Shown one piece after another: positions 62,798 through 64,000 of a stretch of DNA of 64,000 bases. Below the pieces are notes generated by a model. The model worked only from the letters and a program-made list of their open reading frames with translations, made no database searches and was not told the origin of the DNA. The translations under genes were made by a program, and so were the position numbers. This DNA comes from Panagrolaimus kolymaensis (lineage: Eukaryota > Nematoda > Chromadorea > Rhabditida > Panagrolaimidae): positions 7,440,001 through 7,504,000 of the forward strand of contig JAJQJQ010000002.1 in assembly GCA_028622995.1 (NCBI GenBank), written 5' to 3'. The stretch's first letter is position 1. Each line of letters begins with the position of its first letter.

Positions 62798-64000
62798 TTT
62801 ATTTGTTTTGGATTTTAAGTAAATTCATAAACTATTTTTTTTGTTCGAATTTTCTTAAAACATTTCTCTAGCCCAACAACACTGTAAAGCATCGAAATTT
62901 TTTATTTTCCCTTCATCAAATTTTTCATCCAAACTATGGTTTATTTGTTTTGGATTTTAAGTAAATTCTTAAACTATTTTTTTTGTTCGAATTTTCTTAA
63001 AACATTTCTCTAGCCCAACAACTCTCTAAATCATCGAGGTTTTTTATTTTCCCTTCATCAAATTTTTCATCCAAACTATGTTTTATTTGTTTTGGATTTT
63101 AAGTAAATTCATAAACTATTTTTTTTGTTCGAATTTTCTTAAAAAATTTCTCTAGCCCAACAACTCTGTAAAGCATCGAGGTTTTTTATTTTCCCTTCAT
63201 CAAATTTTTCATCCAAACTATGTTTTATTTGTTTTGGATTTTAAGTAAATTCATAAACTATTTTTTTTGTTCGAATTTTCTTAAAACATTTCTCTAGCCC
63301 AACAACACTGTAAAGCATCGAGGTTTTTTATTTTCCCTTCATCAAATTTTTCATCCAAACTATGGTTTATTTGTTTTGGATTTTAAGTAAATTCATAAAC
63401 TATTTTTTTTGTTCGAATTTTCTTAAAACATTTCTCTAGCCCAACAACACTGTAAAGCATCGAAATTTTTTATTTTCCCTTCATCAAATTTTTCATCCAA
63501 ACTATGGTTTATTTGTTTTGGATTTTAAGTAAATTCATAAACTATTTTTTTTGTTCGAATTTTCTTAAAACATTTCTCTAGCCCAACAACACTGTAAAGC
63601 ATCGAGGTTTTTTATTTTCCCTTCATCAAATTTTTCATCCAAACTATGGTTTATTTGTTTTGGATTTTAAGTAAATTCATAAACTATTTTTTTTGTTCGA
63701 ATTTTCTTAAAACATTTCTCTAGCCCAACAACACTGTAAAGCATCGAGGTTTTTTATTTTCCCTTCATCAAATTTTTCATCCAAACTATGGTTTATTTGT
63801 TTTGGATTTTAAGTAAATTCATAAACTATTTTTTTTGTTCGAATTTTCTTAAAACATTTCTCTAGCCCAACAACACTATAAAGCATCGAAATTTTTTATT
63901 TTCGCTTCATCAAATTTTTCATCCAAACTATGGTTTATTTGTTTTGGATTTTAAGTAAATTCATAAACTATTTTTTTTGTTCGAATTTTCTTAAAACATT
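62798..64000 (+). repeat. 1.1-1.2 kb segment duplicated from 44.5 kb, copy 2
   Basis: Markers lie at GCATCGAAAT 62,889, ATTCTTAAAC 62,967, AACTCTCTAAATC 63,020, TTAAAAAATT 63,139, AACAACTCTG 63,159, ATCGAAATTT 63,459, CAACACTATAAAGC 63,871 and TTTTCGCTTC 63,899, each exactly 18,338 bp after copy 1. The T/G state at position 138 also agrees in each monomer checked. The true left end is between 62,798 and 62,889, and the right end is beyond the window. Confidence 0.93.

Larger units (their letters stand above)
1..64000 (+). repeat. Satellite DNA array, 142-bp AT-rich monomer, about 450 copies
   Basis: The same unit repeats without interruption from the first to the last base. Starts of the TTTGTTTTGG landmark fall at 1, 143, 285, 427, 569 and so on, giving a 142-bp period; common length variants are 141, 143 and 156 bp. 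Every copy has the same orientation and I saw no inversion, transposon, unique spacer or array edge. Neighbouring copies usually differ at only a few bases, which indicates strong homogenisation. The reading strand is T- and C-rich, about 63% pyrimidine. Long AT-rich arrays of this kind are typical of insect pericentromeric heterochromatin. Unit length and character match what I recall of the Tenebrio molitor major satellite, but this was not checked against a database. No gene is supported anywhere, so this entry covers all gene-free stretches; the other entries describe its internal organisation. Confidence 0.98.

Noticed and set aside
1..64000. CRISPR-like array
   Set aside because: The repeat unit is the full 142 bp with no variable spacers between short repeats and no cas genes. 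Differences are point variants of one monomer.
1..64000. CpG depletion from methylation
   Set aside because: With 24 C and 13 G in 142 bases about 2.2 CpGs are expected and 2 are present. CATCAAGG and GTTCAAAT losses exist but mostly spread by amplification, so they do not count as independent decay.
1..64000. Transposable element insertion or insect telomere repeats
   Set aside because: No target-site duplication, terminal repeat, coding remnant, or TCAGG/TTAGG tandem run was seen. All length changes are explained by small indels within monomers.

Overview
The whole 64 kb window is one uninterrupted tandem array of satellite DNA. There are about 450 head-to-tail copies, all in the same orientation, of an AT-rich monomer with a 142-bp consensus. 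I find no unique sequence, credible protein-coding gene, RNA gene, transposon or array edge. The array continues past both ends of the window.

The pattern is that of an insect pericentromeric major satellite. From memory, the 142-bp unit, AT-richness, extreme homogeneity and array size best fit the abundant major satellite of the yellow mealworm, Tenebrio molitor (Coleoptera: Tenebrionidae). I could not run a database search, so the species is an inference; 'eukaryotic satellite array' is certain. The first monomer (bases 1-142) is 26% GC (T 65, A 40, C 24, G 13) and holds two imperfect dyads, one T8 tract and two CpGs, both inside TCGA.

Most monomers differ from the consensus at only a few sites, but the variants are not randomly scattered. 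In monomer numbering with position 1 = base 1 of the window, the main markers are G4A, G9T, C25G/C45T/G46T, T36G with loss of one T, changes at 53-55, position 65 (C, A, or an added T giving 143 bp), C81G, A90T (makes HindIII sites), changes at 93-95, and T138G. They fall into local families and multi-monomer higher-order repeats (HORs).

Layout: 0-10.5 kb, mixed 142/143-bp monomers with a GGCC subfamily (1.3-6.2 kb) and linked G9T/T36G and G4A/C81G monomers; 10.5-15.9 kb, 143-bp-rich block with the C25G triple variant and 1.3-2.0 kb HORs; 15.9-24.3 kb, HindIII doublets; 24.7-33.8 kb, monomers with a 13-bp internal duplication and a 1575-bp HOR; 33.8-36 kb, a three-copy two-monomer cassette; 37.2-39.9 kb, a 569-bp tetramer HOR (three copies) plus an embedded dimer expansion; 41.1-43 kb, a 993-bp heptamer HOR; 43-46.7 kb, a block whose central part (about 44.5-45.66 kb) recurs without visible difference at 62.8-64 kb (offset 18,338 bp); 46.7-50.3 kb, a GTG-marked family; 50.7-64 kb, a block reusing the left-hand families in similar order at about 50 kb distance.

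There is no gene network here. The biology is concerted evolution (unequal exchange, gene conversion, segmental amplification) and possibly heterochromatin or centromere structure. I see no new gene-encoded system. The most informative signals are the nested HORs, the long-range copy, the left/right colinearity and the conserved dyad touched by two amplified variants.
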